From positions 1 through 53,197 of the forward strand of contig NZ_BMYP01000022.1 of NCBI RefSeq assembly GCF_014652335.1: a DNA stretch of 53,197 nt, in the 5' to 3' direction. How positions within the stretch are numbered: position 1 is the stretch's first letter; each line of letters starts with the position of its first letter. The position numbers were made by a program, and so were the translations under genes. Positions 32,908 to 41,596 of the stretch are shown here, piece after piece. The stretch is from Vogesella fluminis. GTDB lineage: Bacteria; Pseudomonadota; Gammaproteobacteria; Burkholderiales; Chromobacteriaceae. A model generated the notes under the pieces. The model had not been told where the DNA came from and made no database searches. It saw only the letters and a list, made by a program, of their open reading frames with translations.

Positions 32908-33681
32908 CTAGCGCTCGAAGTTGATCAGGGCGCGGTAGGCATGCCAGCTGGACAGCCCGATCAGGGGCATGATGATCAGCAGACCAATGAGCCAGGTGGC
33001 AAAGCCGATCGCGGTCAGGAACACGATCATAGCTGCCCACACCAGCATCGTCAGCAAATTGCGGTACACCGCCCGCACGCTCATCACCATTGCGGTGATG
33101 GTATCGACATCCTTGTCCAGCATCATCGGAATGGCGCAGACGCTGAGCGCGAACACTGCCGCGGCAAAGAAGAGGCCGGTGCCGAAGTAGGCAAGCAGGA
33201 ACGGCAGGTTTTCGGTGGTAAAGGCCGAAACCACCAGCTGGTCCAGCGACGGCACGCTACCTTCGAAGAACAGCGCAAACATCAGCAGCGAAACACGGAA
33301 CCAGCCGAACACCAGCACCGCCAGCAAGGCGGCAAACAGGGTAAAACCCGGCAGGTTGCTGCGCCACGCGGTAATGCTGTGCATCAGCATCGGGCCGTGC
33401 CGTGCCGACTCCAGCTGGCGTGCAATGTCGTACAGGCCGATGGCAAGGAACGGGCCCGCCAGCAGGAACAGCGTTGCCAAGGTCAGCATGAACTGGGGCG
33501 CAAAATCAAAGTACAAGTTGAGCAAAAAGCCCATCACCACAAATGCGGCACCATAGAACAGCGAATCTGCCGGCGCCCGCCGCAGGTCCTGCCAGCCCAT
33601 GCGCAACCACTGCAACGGCTGGTCGGGAGTGACATGCCTGACGACTATATGCTCATGAGAAGGTAGGTGGGTAATGTCCAT
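32908..33681 (-). CDS. DUF2189 integral membrane protein
   Basis: This 257 aa protein has about six hydrophobic segments (for example FYGAAFVVMGFLLNLYF and FATWLIGLLIIMPLIGLSSW), the N-terminal VTPDQPLQWLRMGWQDLRRA and the C-terminal HAYRAL typical of DUF2189. No function is known. It precedes the hydroxyacid dehydrogenase gene on the same strand and is divergent from the FKBP gene. Confidence 0.87.
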   Translation of the reverse strand: MDITHLPSHEHIVVRHVTPDQPLQWLRMGWQDLRRAPADSLFYGAAFVVMGFLLNLYFDFAPQFMLTLATLFLLAGPFLAIGLYDIARQLESARHGPMLMHSITAWRSNLPGFTLFAALLAVLVFGWFRVSLLMFALFFEGSVPSLDQLVVSAFTTENLPFLLAYFGTGLFFAAAVFALSVCAIPMMLDKDVDTITAMVMSVRAVYRNLLTMLVWAAMIVFLTAIGFATWLIGLLIIMPLIGLSSWHAYRALINFER

Positions 33682-33770
33682 TGCCGTTCCTTTATGCCAG
33701 ATAAGACCACAGGCAGAAATTCACCCGTATTTATTTATAAGCCATTGAAGAACAAAGACAATATCAAGAT

Positions 33771-33800
33771 TTCGACGGTTCGCCGGCGGACTGCTAAAAT
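33771..33800 (+). promoter_or_regulatory. Candidate promoter of the FKBP gene
   Basis: TTCGAC, 18 bases, then TAAAAT, ending 35 bases before the start codon. Confidence 0.4.
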
Positions 33801-33835
33801 GCCGCTTCCGCTAATGCAGCAAACAAGGATATCCC

Positions 33836-34162
33836 ATGGCAGAACTGATCATCGAAGACCTGCTGGCAGGCGACGGCGCAGAAGCCATCGTCGCTCAGGA
33901 AGTGACTGTGCACTACACCGGCTGGCTGACCGATGGCACCAAATTCGATTCCAGCAAGGATCGCTACCAGCCGTTCAGCTTCGTACTGGGTGAAGGCTAC
34001 GTGATTAAGGGCTGGGATCAGGGCGTACAGGGCATGAAGGTCGGCGGCAAGCGCAAGCTGACCATTCCGGCCGAGTTGGGCTACGGCGCCCGCGGCGCCG
34101 GCGGCGTGATTCCGCCGCATGCGACGCTGGTATTCGAGGTCGAACTGCTGCAGGTTGGCTGA
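33836..34162 (+). CDS. FKBP-type peptidyl-prolyl isomerase
   Basis: This 108 aa single-domain FKBP shows [20 protein letters not shown] (about 23-42), [20 protein letters not shown] and the C-terminal [20 protein letters not shown]. These are the standard active-site residues of the family. There is no signal peptide, so it is cytosolic. It assists folding by proline isomerisation. It is monocistronic and followed by a hairpin. Confidence 0.94.
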   Translation: MAELIIEDLLAGDGAEAIVAQEVTVHYTGWLTDGTKFDSSKDRYQPFSFVLGEGYVIKGWDQGVQGMKVGGKRKLTIPAELGYGARGAGGVIPPHATLVFEVELLQVG

Positions 34163-34198
34163 CGGCGCCCGGCAATCAACAATGCTCCGCACTGCGAT

Positions 34199-34230
34199 AA
34201 TGCCGCTCATCTGCCCGGATGAACGGCATT
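34199..34230. terminator. Hairpin between FKBP and deacetylase genes
   Basis: AATGCCGCTCATC and GATGAACGGCATT pair with one mismatch around a 6-base loop. The T run is weak. Confidence 0.45.
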
Positions 34231-34269
34231 ATTCATGATGCCGGGCGGAGCCTGCCCTCCGGCGGCCCC

Positions 34270-35229
34270 TCAACCGTCGGACAACACCTTGATATGTGCC
34301 GCGACACTGCGCGCCAGTGCCGACAGGTCGTAGCCTCCCTCCAGTACCGACACGATACGTCCCTCGCAATGGGTGGCGGCCAGTTGCAGCAGCTTGCGCG
34401 TCACCCACTCGTAGTCGGCCTCGGTCAGTGCCAGCGAAGCCATGTCGTCTTCACGGTGGGCGTCAAAACCGGCCGAGATGAAGATCATTTCGGGCTTGAA
34501 TTCTTCCAGTTGCGGCAGCCACAGGTACTCGACTGCCTCGCGGAATTCGCGGCTGCCGCTGCCGGCTTTCAGCGGCACATGATGCATGTTCGTCCCCAGT
34601 GGCTGGTCGCCGCTGTAGGGGAAGAACGGGTGCTGGAAAATCGACACCATCATCACCCGCGGATCATCACGGAAGATTTCCTCGGTGCCATTGCCGTGAT
34701 GGACATCGAAATCGACGATGGCAACACGCTGAAACCTGTAAACAGATAGCGCATGGGCAATGCCGACCGCGATATTGTTGAAAAAGCAGAAGCCCATCGA
34801 GCGGGCGCTTTCGGCGTGGTGTCCCGGCGGCCGGATCGAGCAGAATGCATTCGGTGCCTCCCTGTTGCACACCATGTCGACAGCCTTCACCACCGCACCG
34901 GCGGCGCGCCTGGCGGCCTGCAGGGTGCCAGGGCACATCGCGGTATCCGGGTCGACACGGAAGGTGCCGGTCGATGGAGAACACGCCTCAATATATTCCA
35001 CGTAATGCGGCGGGTGCACACGAGCCAGTTGCTGTTCGCTCACCAGCGGCGCCTCCACCTCCTGCAGGCTGTCGAACAGCTGCACGGCCATCAGTTGGTC
35101 CTTGATGGCGACCAGACGTTCCGGGCATTCCGGATGGCCGCTACCCATATTGTGCTGCAGGCAGTCGGAGTGACTGATAAAGGCGGTGAGACCGCCGCCG
35201 GTCAGGTGCGATTTGAGCCAGGTGAGCAC
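34270..35229 (-). CDS. Histone-deacetylase-like amidohydrolase (class II)
   Basis: This 319 aa zinc enzyme carries the HDAC-superfamily motifs CSIRPPGHHAESARSMGFCF (about 137-156), VAIVDFDVHHGNGTEEIF (zinc ligands D and H), MIFISAGFDAHREDDMASL and LEGGYDLSALA. Bacterial members deacetylate small amides such as acetylpolyamines or acetoin-related substrates; which one is not clear. The GTG start at 35229 follows AAGGAAA by 7 bases; I see no ATG in the right place. It is divergent from the MoxR gene. Confidence 0.9.
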   Translation of the reverse strand: MLTWLKSHLTGGGLTAFISHSDCLQHNMGSGHPECPERLVAIKDQLMAVQLFDSLQEVEAPLVSEQQLARVHPPHYVEYIEACSPSTGTFRVDPDTAMCPGTLQAARRAAGAVVKAVDMVCNREAPNAFCSIRPPGHHAESARSMGFCFFNNIAVGIAHALSVYRFQRVAIVDFDVHHGNGTEEIFRDDPRVMMVSIFQHPFFPYSGDQPLGTNMHHVPLKAGSGSREFREAVEYLWLPQLEEFKPEMIFISAGFDAHREDDMASLALTEADYEWVTRKLLQLAATHCEGRIVSVLEGGYDLSALARSVAAHIKVLSDG

Positions 35230-35306
35230 GCGCGTTTCCTTGTTGCGTTGTGGTGGCAAAAGGGATATATGAAATCTATATAAAGTGTGCGGCCAACGGT
35301 CTTCAA

Positions 35307-36215
35307 ATGCAATCCATCTCCCTTGCGTATCGTCAACTGAATGCGTTGATCCTGGGTAAACCACTACAAATCCGCCTGGCCCTGACCTGCGTGCTGGCCG
35401 GCGGCCACCTGCTGATCGAGGATGTGCCGGGCGTCGGCAAGACTACGCTGGCGCATGCGCTGGCCGGGGTGCTGGGGCTGGACTATCGCCGGGTGCAGTT
35501 CACCAGCGACCTGCTGCCGGCCGACATGCTGGGGGTGAGCCTGTTCCGTCCCGACGAAGGGCGTTTCGAGTTTCAGCCGGGGCCGGTGTTTTCGCAATTG
35601 CTGCTGGCCGACGAGATCAACCGCGCCTCGCCCAAGGTGCAGTCGGCGCTGCTGGAGGCGATGGAGGAGCGCCAGGTATCGATCGACGGCCGGACGCACG
35701 CACTGCCCAAACCGTTTTTCGTGATCGCCACCCAGAATCCGGATGGCCAGCTGGGCACCTTCCCGCTGCCGGAGTCGCAGCTGGACCGCTTCCTGATGCG
35801 CATCTCGCTGGGCTATCCGTCACCGGAGTCGGAGCGCGCCCTGCTGCTGGCCGGTGACCGGCGGCAGGCCCTGTCGGCGCTGCCAGCGGCGCTGAATGCC
35901 GGCGAGCTGCTGGCGCTACAGCAGAAGGCCACGCAGATCACCGTCAGCAGTGCGCTGGCCGAGTACGTGCTGGCCTTGCTGCTGGCCAGTCGCAAGCGCG
36001 AGCTGTTCATGCACGGCCTCAGCCCGCGTGCCGGCCTGGCCGTTCTGGCCGCCGCCCGTGCCTGGGCAATGCTGAACGGCCGCGATCATGTGCTGCCGGA
36101 GGACGTGAAGGCGGTATTCGTAGCGGTGTGCGCGCATCGCCTGCAGTCGCGGCTGCCGGGCATGAACAGCATTGATGCCGCACAGCGGCTGCTGGACCAT
36201 GTCCCGCTGGCGTAA
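35307..36215 (+). CDS. MoxR-family AAA+ ATPase
   Basis: This 302 aa ATPase shows Walker A IEDVPGVGKTTLAHAL (about 37-52), Walker B LLADEINRASPKVQSALLEA (about 100-119), sensor region VIATQNPDGQLGTFPLPESQ and the lid domain with SPRAGLAVLAAARAWA. MoxR proteins act as chaperones for assembly of metal or membrane complexes, usually with DUF58 and transglutaminase partners, as here. Its end overlaps the DUF58 gene by 17 bases. Confidence 0.92.
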   Translation: MQSISLAYRQLNALILGKPLQIRLALTCVLAGGHLLIEDVPGVGKTTLAHALAGVLGLDYRRVQFTSDLLPADMLGVSLFRPDEGRFEFQPGPVFSQLLLADEINRASPKVQSALLEAMEERQVSIDGRTHALPKPFFVIATQNPDGQLGTFPLPESQLDRFLMRISLGYPSPESERALLLAGDRRQALSALPAALNAGELLALQQKATQITVSSALAEYVLALLLASRKRELFMHGLSPRAGLAVLAAARAWAMLNGRDHVLPEDVKAVFVAVCAHRLQSRLPGMNSIDAAQRLLDHVPLA

Positions 36216-37146
36216 GGCGGCGTCGTCCTGGATGCTGCTCCGGCTGCCGCGACAGCAGCAACTGGTGCTGGGGCAGTCGCGCATCTATCTGCTGCCGACC
36301 CCATTTGGCTGGGGCTTGCTGCTGGTGGCGTGGGCGGTGTGGATCGGCGCGCTGAACTACGCGGTCAGTCTCGCCTATGTGCTGTCGTTCTGGATCGTGT
36401 CGCTGGTGCTGATTGCGGTGGTGCTGGCGTATCGCCAGCTGGCCGGCCTCGCGATCCGCTGCGGGGCGGCCGACGATGTGGTGGCTGGCAGTCACGCACT
36501 GTTTCCGCTGCAATTGCAGTGGCCGGAGGAGGAGCCGCGGCTGTTGCACCTCGGCTGGCATGACGAGGCCGGCGGCATGGCGCTGGACCGGCCCGGCGAG
36601 GTGTTGTTGCCGCGACTGACGCTGCAACGCGGCCAGATGACGATACCGCCGCTGCGTGTCTATTCCGAATCGCCACTGGGGCTGGTGCGGGCCTTTGCCT
36701 ATCTGCGGCTGCAGGCGCAGGTGTGCGTTTATCCACAGCCCTGCGCCGACGAGCGGGCGGCGGCCAGCCTGCCCGACGGCGGCCAGTCGCGCGAGGCACA
36801 GCCGGTGCCGGGCGAGCTGTTTTCCCACCTGGTGGCCTGGCAGCCAGAGCTGGGCGCCCGGCGTATCGCCTGGAAAGCCTACGCCCGCCGCGGCGTGCTG
36901 CTGGCGCGGCGTTTCGAGGAGCCGCAAGCGGCGCGCTCGACCTGCCTGCTGGAGTGGTCGGCCTATCCGGCGCAGATGGCGGCGGAGGCCCGCCTGTCGC
37001 GACTATGCTGGCAGCTGCTGGCGGCGGGGCGACGCGGCGAGGACGTCGTCCTGCGGCTGCCGCAGCAGGAGTTGCGGCTGACGGCGGGCGAGGTGCGGCC
37101 GGGGCTGCGCGCGCTGGCCGGCTTTGGAGTACGGGATGCGCAGTGA
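36199..37146 (+). CDS. DUF58 protein
   Basis: This 315 aa membrane-associated protein has two N-terminal hydrophobic segments (WGLLLVAWAVWIGALNYAVS; LSFWIVSLVLIAVVLAYRQL) and a periplasmic or cytosolic body with GMALDRPGEVLLPRLTLQRG, SPLGLVRAFAYL and the DUF58 segment GARRIAWKAYARRGVLLARR (about 229-248). It is translationally coupled to both MoxR and the transglutaminase. Role by context only: envelope or protein-complex assembly. Confidence 0.87.
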   Translation: MSRWRKAASSWMLLRLPRQQQLVLGQSRIYLLPTPFGWGLLLVAWAVWIGALNYAVSLAYVLSFWIVSLVLIAVVLAYRQLAGLAIRCGAADDVVAGSHALFPLQLQWPEEEPRLLHLGWHDEAGGMALDRPGEVLLPRLTLQRGQMTIPPLRVYSESPLGLVRAFAYLRLQAQVCVYPQPCADERAAASLPDGGQSREAQPVPGELFSHLVAWQPELGARRIAWKAYARRGVLLARRFEEPQAARSTCLLEWSAYPAQMAAEARLSRLCWQLLAAGRRGEDVVLRLPQQELRLTAGEVRPGLRALAGFGVRDAQ

Positions 37147-39121
37147 ACCGCGTCTGGCCCACTTTGCCGTACTGGCAGCGCTGGCACTGACCGTGCTGCC
37201 GCTGTTTTTGCAGTTGCCGCCGTGGGTGCCGCTGCTGTTCGCGCTGCAGCTGGGCGGCCGTGCGTGGCTGGCGTGGCAGGACCGGCAACTGCCGCATCGC
37301 GTGTGGTTGCTGCTGGCGATGATCGTGCCGGTGCTGCTGTTGTGGCTCAGTCTGCGCACCCTGGTTGGCCGCGAAGGCGGCGTGGCACTGCTACTGTTGC
37401 TGACCGGATTCAAGGCCTTCGAGACGGTGACGCTGCGCGATTGGCGCGTGCTGCTGGGGCTGGGTTTTTTCCTGGCGGCGACGCCGCTGCTGTTCGACCA
37501 GAGCCTGCCGTCAGCCTTGTGGCTGCTGCTGTCGCTGTTCGTGTTGACCTGGGCGATGGTGTTGCTCGCCGGGGTCGACAGTGCCGCCAGTCCGCGTGCC
37601 GCCGCGCTGGCGCTGCTGTACGCGATGCCGCTGATGCTGCTGCTGTTCGTCGCCATGCCGCGGCTGCCCGGCCCGCTGTGGAGCATGCCGACAATGGACC
37701 AGCGTGCCACCAGCGGCCTCAGTGACAGCCTGGCGCCGGGCAGTATCGGGCAGATGATCCCGTCGCGCGAGCCGGCGTTTACCGCCCAGTTTCGCGGTCG
37801 CCAGCCGGTGCGCGAACAACTGTACTGGCGGGTGATGGTGTTCGACCGTTTCGACGGCGCGCGCTGGACGGCTGGCAGTGTGCCGGACAGCGGCGCCGCC
37901 TTGGCATCGGGCGCGGCCGGCGAGCTGTCGTACTCGATCACCGCCACGCCGTTCAAGGGCGCGCTACCGGTGCTGGAGCACGCGGTGTGGGCCGGCGAGG
38001 GCGTACAGCAGGTCGCCGCCCAGCTGCTGCGGCGCATCGATGCCCGTAACGAGGCGCGCCTGCGCTACGACGTGCGCAGCGTGGCGCAGGCTGCCTATCC
38101 GGCGGCGCTGAGTGCCGAGCAGCGCGATCACTATCTGCAACTGCCTGCGGCCAACCTGCGCACCCGGCAACAGGGGGAATTCTTTGGGCGCCAGTTTCGG
38201 GACGAGGCCGGGCGCCTGGTGGCGTTGCGAGCCTGGCTGCAGCAGCAGGGACTGCGCTATACGCTATCGCCACCGCTGCTGCAGGGCGATGTGGTCGACG
38301 ATTTCCTGTTTTCCAGCCGCCAGGGATTTTGCGAGCACTTCGCCTCGGCCTTTGCCACCCTGGCCCGTGCCGCGGGCCTGCCGGCACGAATCGTGGTCGG
38401 CTTTCAGGGCGGCGAATTCAATACGGGCGGGCAGTTCTGGCTGGTGCGCTCCTCCGATGCCCACGCCTGGACCGAGGTGTGGCTGCAGGGCCACTGGCAG
38501 CGGGTGGATCCGACGGCGCTGGTGGCGCCGTCGCGCGTCGTCAGCGAGGTCGGCGAGCTGGTGCCGGAGGCGCAGGCGGTAGTGCCGGTGCTGGGGCGAC
38601 GTCCACCCGCCTGGTGGCGCAGCGCCCACGCGCAATGGCAGCGGGCGGGCTTTGTCTGGCAGCAGTGGGTGGTGGATTACGATGCCCGGAGGCAGCAGAG
38701 CCTGTTCCAGCGCCTGGGGCTGGGCCGGGTAGGCGTGGGCAGTGTGATGACGGTGTTGCTGCTCGGCGGTGTGGTGCTGGTGTTGCCGTTGCTGTTATGG
38801 CTGTTGTGGCGCCGGCCACCGCCGCGCAGCTATCCGGTGCGCGGCTGGCAACTGCTGGTGTTGCGCCTGCAGCAGGCCGGTGTTGCCGCACAGGCCAGCG
38901 ACACGCCGGCACAGCTGCGCGACAAGGCCAAGGGGCTGGCGCCATCATTGCAACAGCAACTGGCACGCCTGCTCGCTGACTGGCAGCAATGGCGTTACGC
39001 CGAAGGCGCCACCGATGCCGATCCGCGTTGGCGCGGTTGGTGGTGGCAGGTGCGCCACTTCCGCCCGCCAAGGTTGGCCGCAAGCGGTTTCTCAGCATCT
39101 GGCAAAGCCACGATGGACTGA
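37136..39121 (+). CDS. TgpA-like membrane transglutaminase (DUF3488 and transglutaminase domains)
   Basis: This 661 aa protein has an N-terminal block of about seven membrane segments (residues 10-175), then a periplasmic transglutaminase-like domain. The catalytic triad region is visible as RQGFCEHFASAFATLARAAG (Cys, about 399-418), then DAHAWTEVWLQGHWQRVDPT (His and Asp). A further membrane segment (VMTVLLLGGVVLVLPLLLWL) lies near 540-560. The start at 37136 overlaps the DUF58 stop by 11 bases. TgpA of Pseudomonas is essential; the substrate is unknown. A CCAAGGTTGGCCGCAA motif lies near the 3' end. Confidence 0.9.
   Translation: MRSEPRLAHFAVLAALALTVLPLFLQLPPWVPLLFALQLGGRAWLAWQDRQLPHRVWLLLAMIVPVLLLWLSLRTLVGREGGVALLLLLTGFKAFETVTLRDWRVLLGLGFFLAATPLLFDQSLPSALWLLLSLFVLTWAMVLLAGVDSAASPRAAALALLYAMPLMLLLFVAMPRLPGPLWSMPTMDQRATSGLSDSLAPGSIGQMIPSREPAFTAQFRGRQPVREQLYWRVMVFDRFDGARWTAGSVPDSGAALASGAAGELSYSITATPFKGALPVLEHAVWAGEGVQQVAAQLLRRIDARNEARLRYDVRSVAQAAYPAALSAEQRDHYLQLPAANLRTRQQGEFFGRQFRDEAGRLVALRAWLQQQGLRYTLSPPLLQGDVVDDFLFSSRQGFCEHFASAFATLARAAGLPARIVVGFQGGEFNTGGQFWLVRSSDAHAWTEVWLQGHWQRVDPTALVAPSRVVSEVGELVPEAQAVVPVLGRRPPAWWRSAHAQWQRAGFVWQQWVVDYDARRQQSLFQRLGLGRVGVGSVMTVLLLGGVVLVLPLLLWLLWRRPPPRSYPVRGWQLLVLRLQQAGVAAQASDTPAQLRDKAKGLAPSLQQQLARLLADWQQWRYAEGATDADPRWRGWWWQVRHFRPPRLAASGFSASGKATMD
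39068..39083 (-). repeat. Single exact copy of the GCGGCCAACCTTG motif
   Basis: The minus strand reads TTGCGGCCAACCTTGG, inside the 3' end of the transglutaminase gene. Confidence 0.75.
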
Positions 39122-39200
39122 ATCAGTGCGGCCGTGTTATCCCGAAAGTGACCGCAAACCGGACCGCCATGCATGGCATGCTACACGACAGCAGAAAATC

Positions 39201-39229
39201 AAAAAGCCAACCCGAAGGATTGGCTTTTT
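39201..39229. terminator. Terminator between transglutaminase gene and tRNA
   Basis: AAAAAGCCAA...TTGGCTTTTT forms a stem with flanking A/T runs, serving both convergent transcripts. Confidence 0.8.
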
Positions 39230-39241
39230 GTTTGAAATTCC

Positions 39242-39318
<77 letters not shown>

Positions 39319-39362
39319 ACTGAGAAAGAGATAGTACTCTATTTAAATCAGGCCGTCAAGCA

Positions 39363-40184
39363 TTAAACGCTCCAGCTTACCCAACCCCAGTACCAAGTCG
39401 CCAGAATGACTACACCGAACCCGATACGGTACCAGGCAAACACCTCATAAGTATGGGTGGCAATAAAGCGCACCAGAGTACGCACCGCCAGCAAGGCACT
39501 GACAAAGGCAGCCGCAAAGCCGACCACGAACATAGGCGCATCGCTCAACGACAGCACGTCGCGATGCTTGTACAAGTCGTAAAAGGTGGCGGCAAACATG
39601 GTCGGCACCGCCAGGAAGAAGGAAAACTCGGCGGCGACCTTGCGATCCAGCCCGAAGAACATGCCGCCAATGATGGTGGCCCCGGAGCGCGAGGTGCCCG
39701 GAATCATGGCCAGCACTTGGGCACAGCCGACCTTCAGCGCATCGCGCCAGCCGATATCATCCACTTGGTGTATCCGTACGCTATGAGTGCGCCGCTCGGC
39801 ATACAGGATCAGCAGCCCACCAACGACCAGTGCGGTGGCAACACTGACCGGATTGAAGAAGTAATACTTGATCTGCTTGATGAACAACAGCCCCATCACC
39901 GCGGCCGGCAGGAATGCCACCAGCAGGTTCAGCACGAAGCGTTGTGCCTTGGGGTCGGAACGCAAACCGGTAGCGACACTGACGAAACGCTGCCGGTATT
40001 CAAACAGCACCGCCAGGATCGCCCCCAGCTGGATCGCCACTTCGAACACCTTGCCCTCGTTGAAAAAGCCGATCAGATCGCCGACCACGATCAGGTGGCC
40101 GGTACTGGATACCGGCAGAAACTCGGTCAGTCCCTCGATCACCCCCAATAGCAATGCTTTTGCCAAAAACAGCCAGTCCACCAT
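39363..40184 (-). CDS. uppP: Undecaprenyl-diphosphate phosphatase
   Basis: This 273 aa integral membrane enzyme recycles the lipid carrier for cell wall synthesis and can confer bacitracin resistance. The conserved motifs [20 protein letters not shown] (about 15-34) and [20 protein letters not shown] (about 158-177) are clear. Several hydrophobic segments span the protein. The start follows a GGGGG-type ribosome binding site. Next gene upstream on this strand is dsbA. Confidence 0.95.
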   Translation of the reverse strand: MVDWLFLAKALLLGVIEGLTEFLPVSSTGHLIVVGDLIGFFNEGKVFEVAIQLGAILAVLFEYRQRFVSVATGLRSDPKAQRFVLNLLVAFLPAAVMGLLFIKQIKYYFFNPVSVATALVVGGLLILYAERRTHSVRIHQVDDIGWRDALKVGCAQVLAMIPGTSRSGATIIGGMFFGLDRKVAAEFSFFLAVPTMFAATFYDLYKHRDVLSLSDAPMFVVGFAAAFVSALLAVRTLVRFIATHTYEVFAWYRIGFGVVILATWYWGWVSWSV

Positions 40185-40254
40185 GCCCCCGATCTTTCAC
40201 TTCAATATAAAAGGGCCGTCCACAGACGACCCTTGCACAACCCGCCGGCGGTGC

Positions 40255-40860
40255 TTATTTGCCGCTCGCCACCTTGGCCACCAGCTCGTTGACTACTTGC
40301 AGCAGGCGTGCAGGCTCTACCGGCTGCGCCATGTACTTGCCACCGACCACGATTGCCGGCGTGCCCTGCACCGCATAATCGCGGGTCATCTTGCTGGCGC
40401 GGGCCACCTGCGCATTCACGCCAAACGATTTGTAGGTCTGCATGAAGCTGGCGGTATTGACACCCTGGCCTGGCAGCCACTGGCGCAGCTTGGCCTCGTC
40501 GGCCAGGTCGATGTTCTTCTTCATCACCGCATCAAATGCCGGCTGATGCAGCTTTCCCAGCGTTTTGGTGGCATTGAAGGTGGCATACAGGCGGGCCAGC
40601 CCTTCCGTCGGCTTGTTCCACACGATCTGCTCACGACGGAACTGCACATTGGCCGGCAGCTTCTTGCGCCAGGCTTCCAGTGCCGGATCGAGGTTGTAGC
40701 AATGAACGCAGTTGTAAGAGAAGAACTCGATCACCTCTACCTTGCCGGCGGCAACGGTTGCCTGCGGCTTGGTCAGTACGGTGTAGTCACGGCCCTCGAC
40801 CAGTGCGGCATGCGCCAATGATGACGACAGCAATAATGCGGCTAATACCCATTTTTTCAT
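40255..40860 (-). CDS. dsbA: Thiol:disulfide interchange protein DsbA
   Basis: This 201 aa periplasmic oxidase introduces disulfides into secreted proteins. A signal peptide (MKKWVLAALLLSSSLAHA) is followed by the thioredoxin-fold active site FSYNCVHCYNLDP (CVHC at about 54-57) and the cis-proline loop VQGTPAIVVGGKYM. The start at 40860 is the one that gives the signal peptide. It lies 16 bases after the SPOR-protein gene, so the two form an operon. Confidence 0.94.
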   Translation of the reverse strand: MKKWVLAALLLSSSLAHAALVEGRDYTVLTKPQATVAAGKVEVIEFFSYNCVHCYNLDPALEAWRKKLPANVQFRREQIVWNKPTEGLARLYATFNATKTLGKLHQPAFDAVMKKNIDLADEAKLRQWLPGQGVNTASFMQTYKSFGVNAQVARASKMTRDYAVQGTPAIVVGGKYMAQPVEPARLLQVVNELVAKVASGK

Positions 40861-40876
40861 TATGAAATCCACGAGA

Positions 40877-41554
40877 TTATTGTTTGGCTGACAACTTCAC
40901 CACCACGACTTCGATACCATCCTGCCGCAGGCGCTGGCGCAAGGCATCGACATCGGCAGCCCGCTCGAACGGACCAATCCGTACCCGGTGAACCAGACCC
41001 TTTTCCGGCACATTGCTGGACAGGATATTGGCCTCTACCCCCATCAGGGCCAGCTTGGCCTTCATATTGTCAGCATCGCTTTCGTTGTTGAATGCACCGG
41101 CCTGCAGATAGATCCTGACCGGCACGGCTGTCGGACGCTCGGTCTTGGTATCGGTTCCCTGCACCGGGTCTACCGGCACGGCTTCCAGCTGCCCGGGCAG
41201 TATCTTGTAAAAATCAAAGCGCTGCTCGTCGTCTTTTGGCGTCACGGCGGTGCTTTGCGATGCGGCCGCTTTCGGTGCCGTCACCACCGGAGCCGGTTCG
41301 GCGGTATTCAGTTTCGCCCCCGGAGCCAGCACCTCGGCAACCGGTTCCGACGCGGCAGCACGCGTGGCCTGCAGACGTTCCAGATTGCTATACGGCACAC
41401 TGGCCTTGTTCATGTAAAACGCCACGCCTATCGCCACACCGACGCCGACAATCAGGCCGACCAGCACGCCGGTCATCATACCGCCGCCACCTTTGCTGTT
41501 GCCGGCCGGCTTGCGGGAGGAACTGCGCACCTGCTTCAAATCTCGATTACTCAT
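40877..41554 (-). CDS. SPOR-domain membrane protein (FtsN-like)
   Basis: This 225 aa protein has a short basic cytoplasmic tail (SNRDLKQVRSSSRKPAGNSK), one membrane span (TGVLVGLIVGVGVAIGVAFY at about 28-47), a low-complexity linker and a C-terminal SPOR domain (YLQAGAFNNESDADNMKAKL at about 148-167; HRVRIGPFERAADVDALRQR). SPOR domains bind denuded septal peptidoglycan. In related genomes this gene sits next to dsbA; a division role is inferred from the family. Confidence 0.88.
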   Translation of the reverse strand: MSNRDLKQVRSSSRKPAGNSKGGGGMMTGVLVGLIVGVGVAIGVAFYMNKASVPYSNLERLQATRAAASEPVAEVLAPGAKLNTAEPAPVVTAPKAAASQSTAVTPKDDEQRFDFYKILPGQLEAVPVDPVQGTDTKTERPTAVPVRIYLQAGAFNNESDADNMKAKLALMGVEANILSSNVPEKGLVHRVRIGPFERAADVDALRQRLRQDGIEVVVVKLSAKQ

Positions 41555-41596
41555 GAAACTCACTAGAATGGAGGGTGTTGCCAACAATACGGGGAT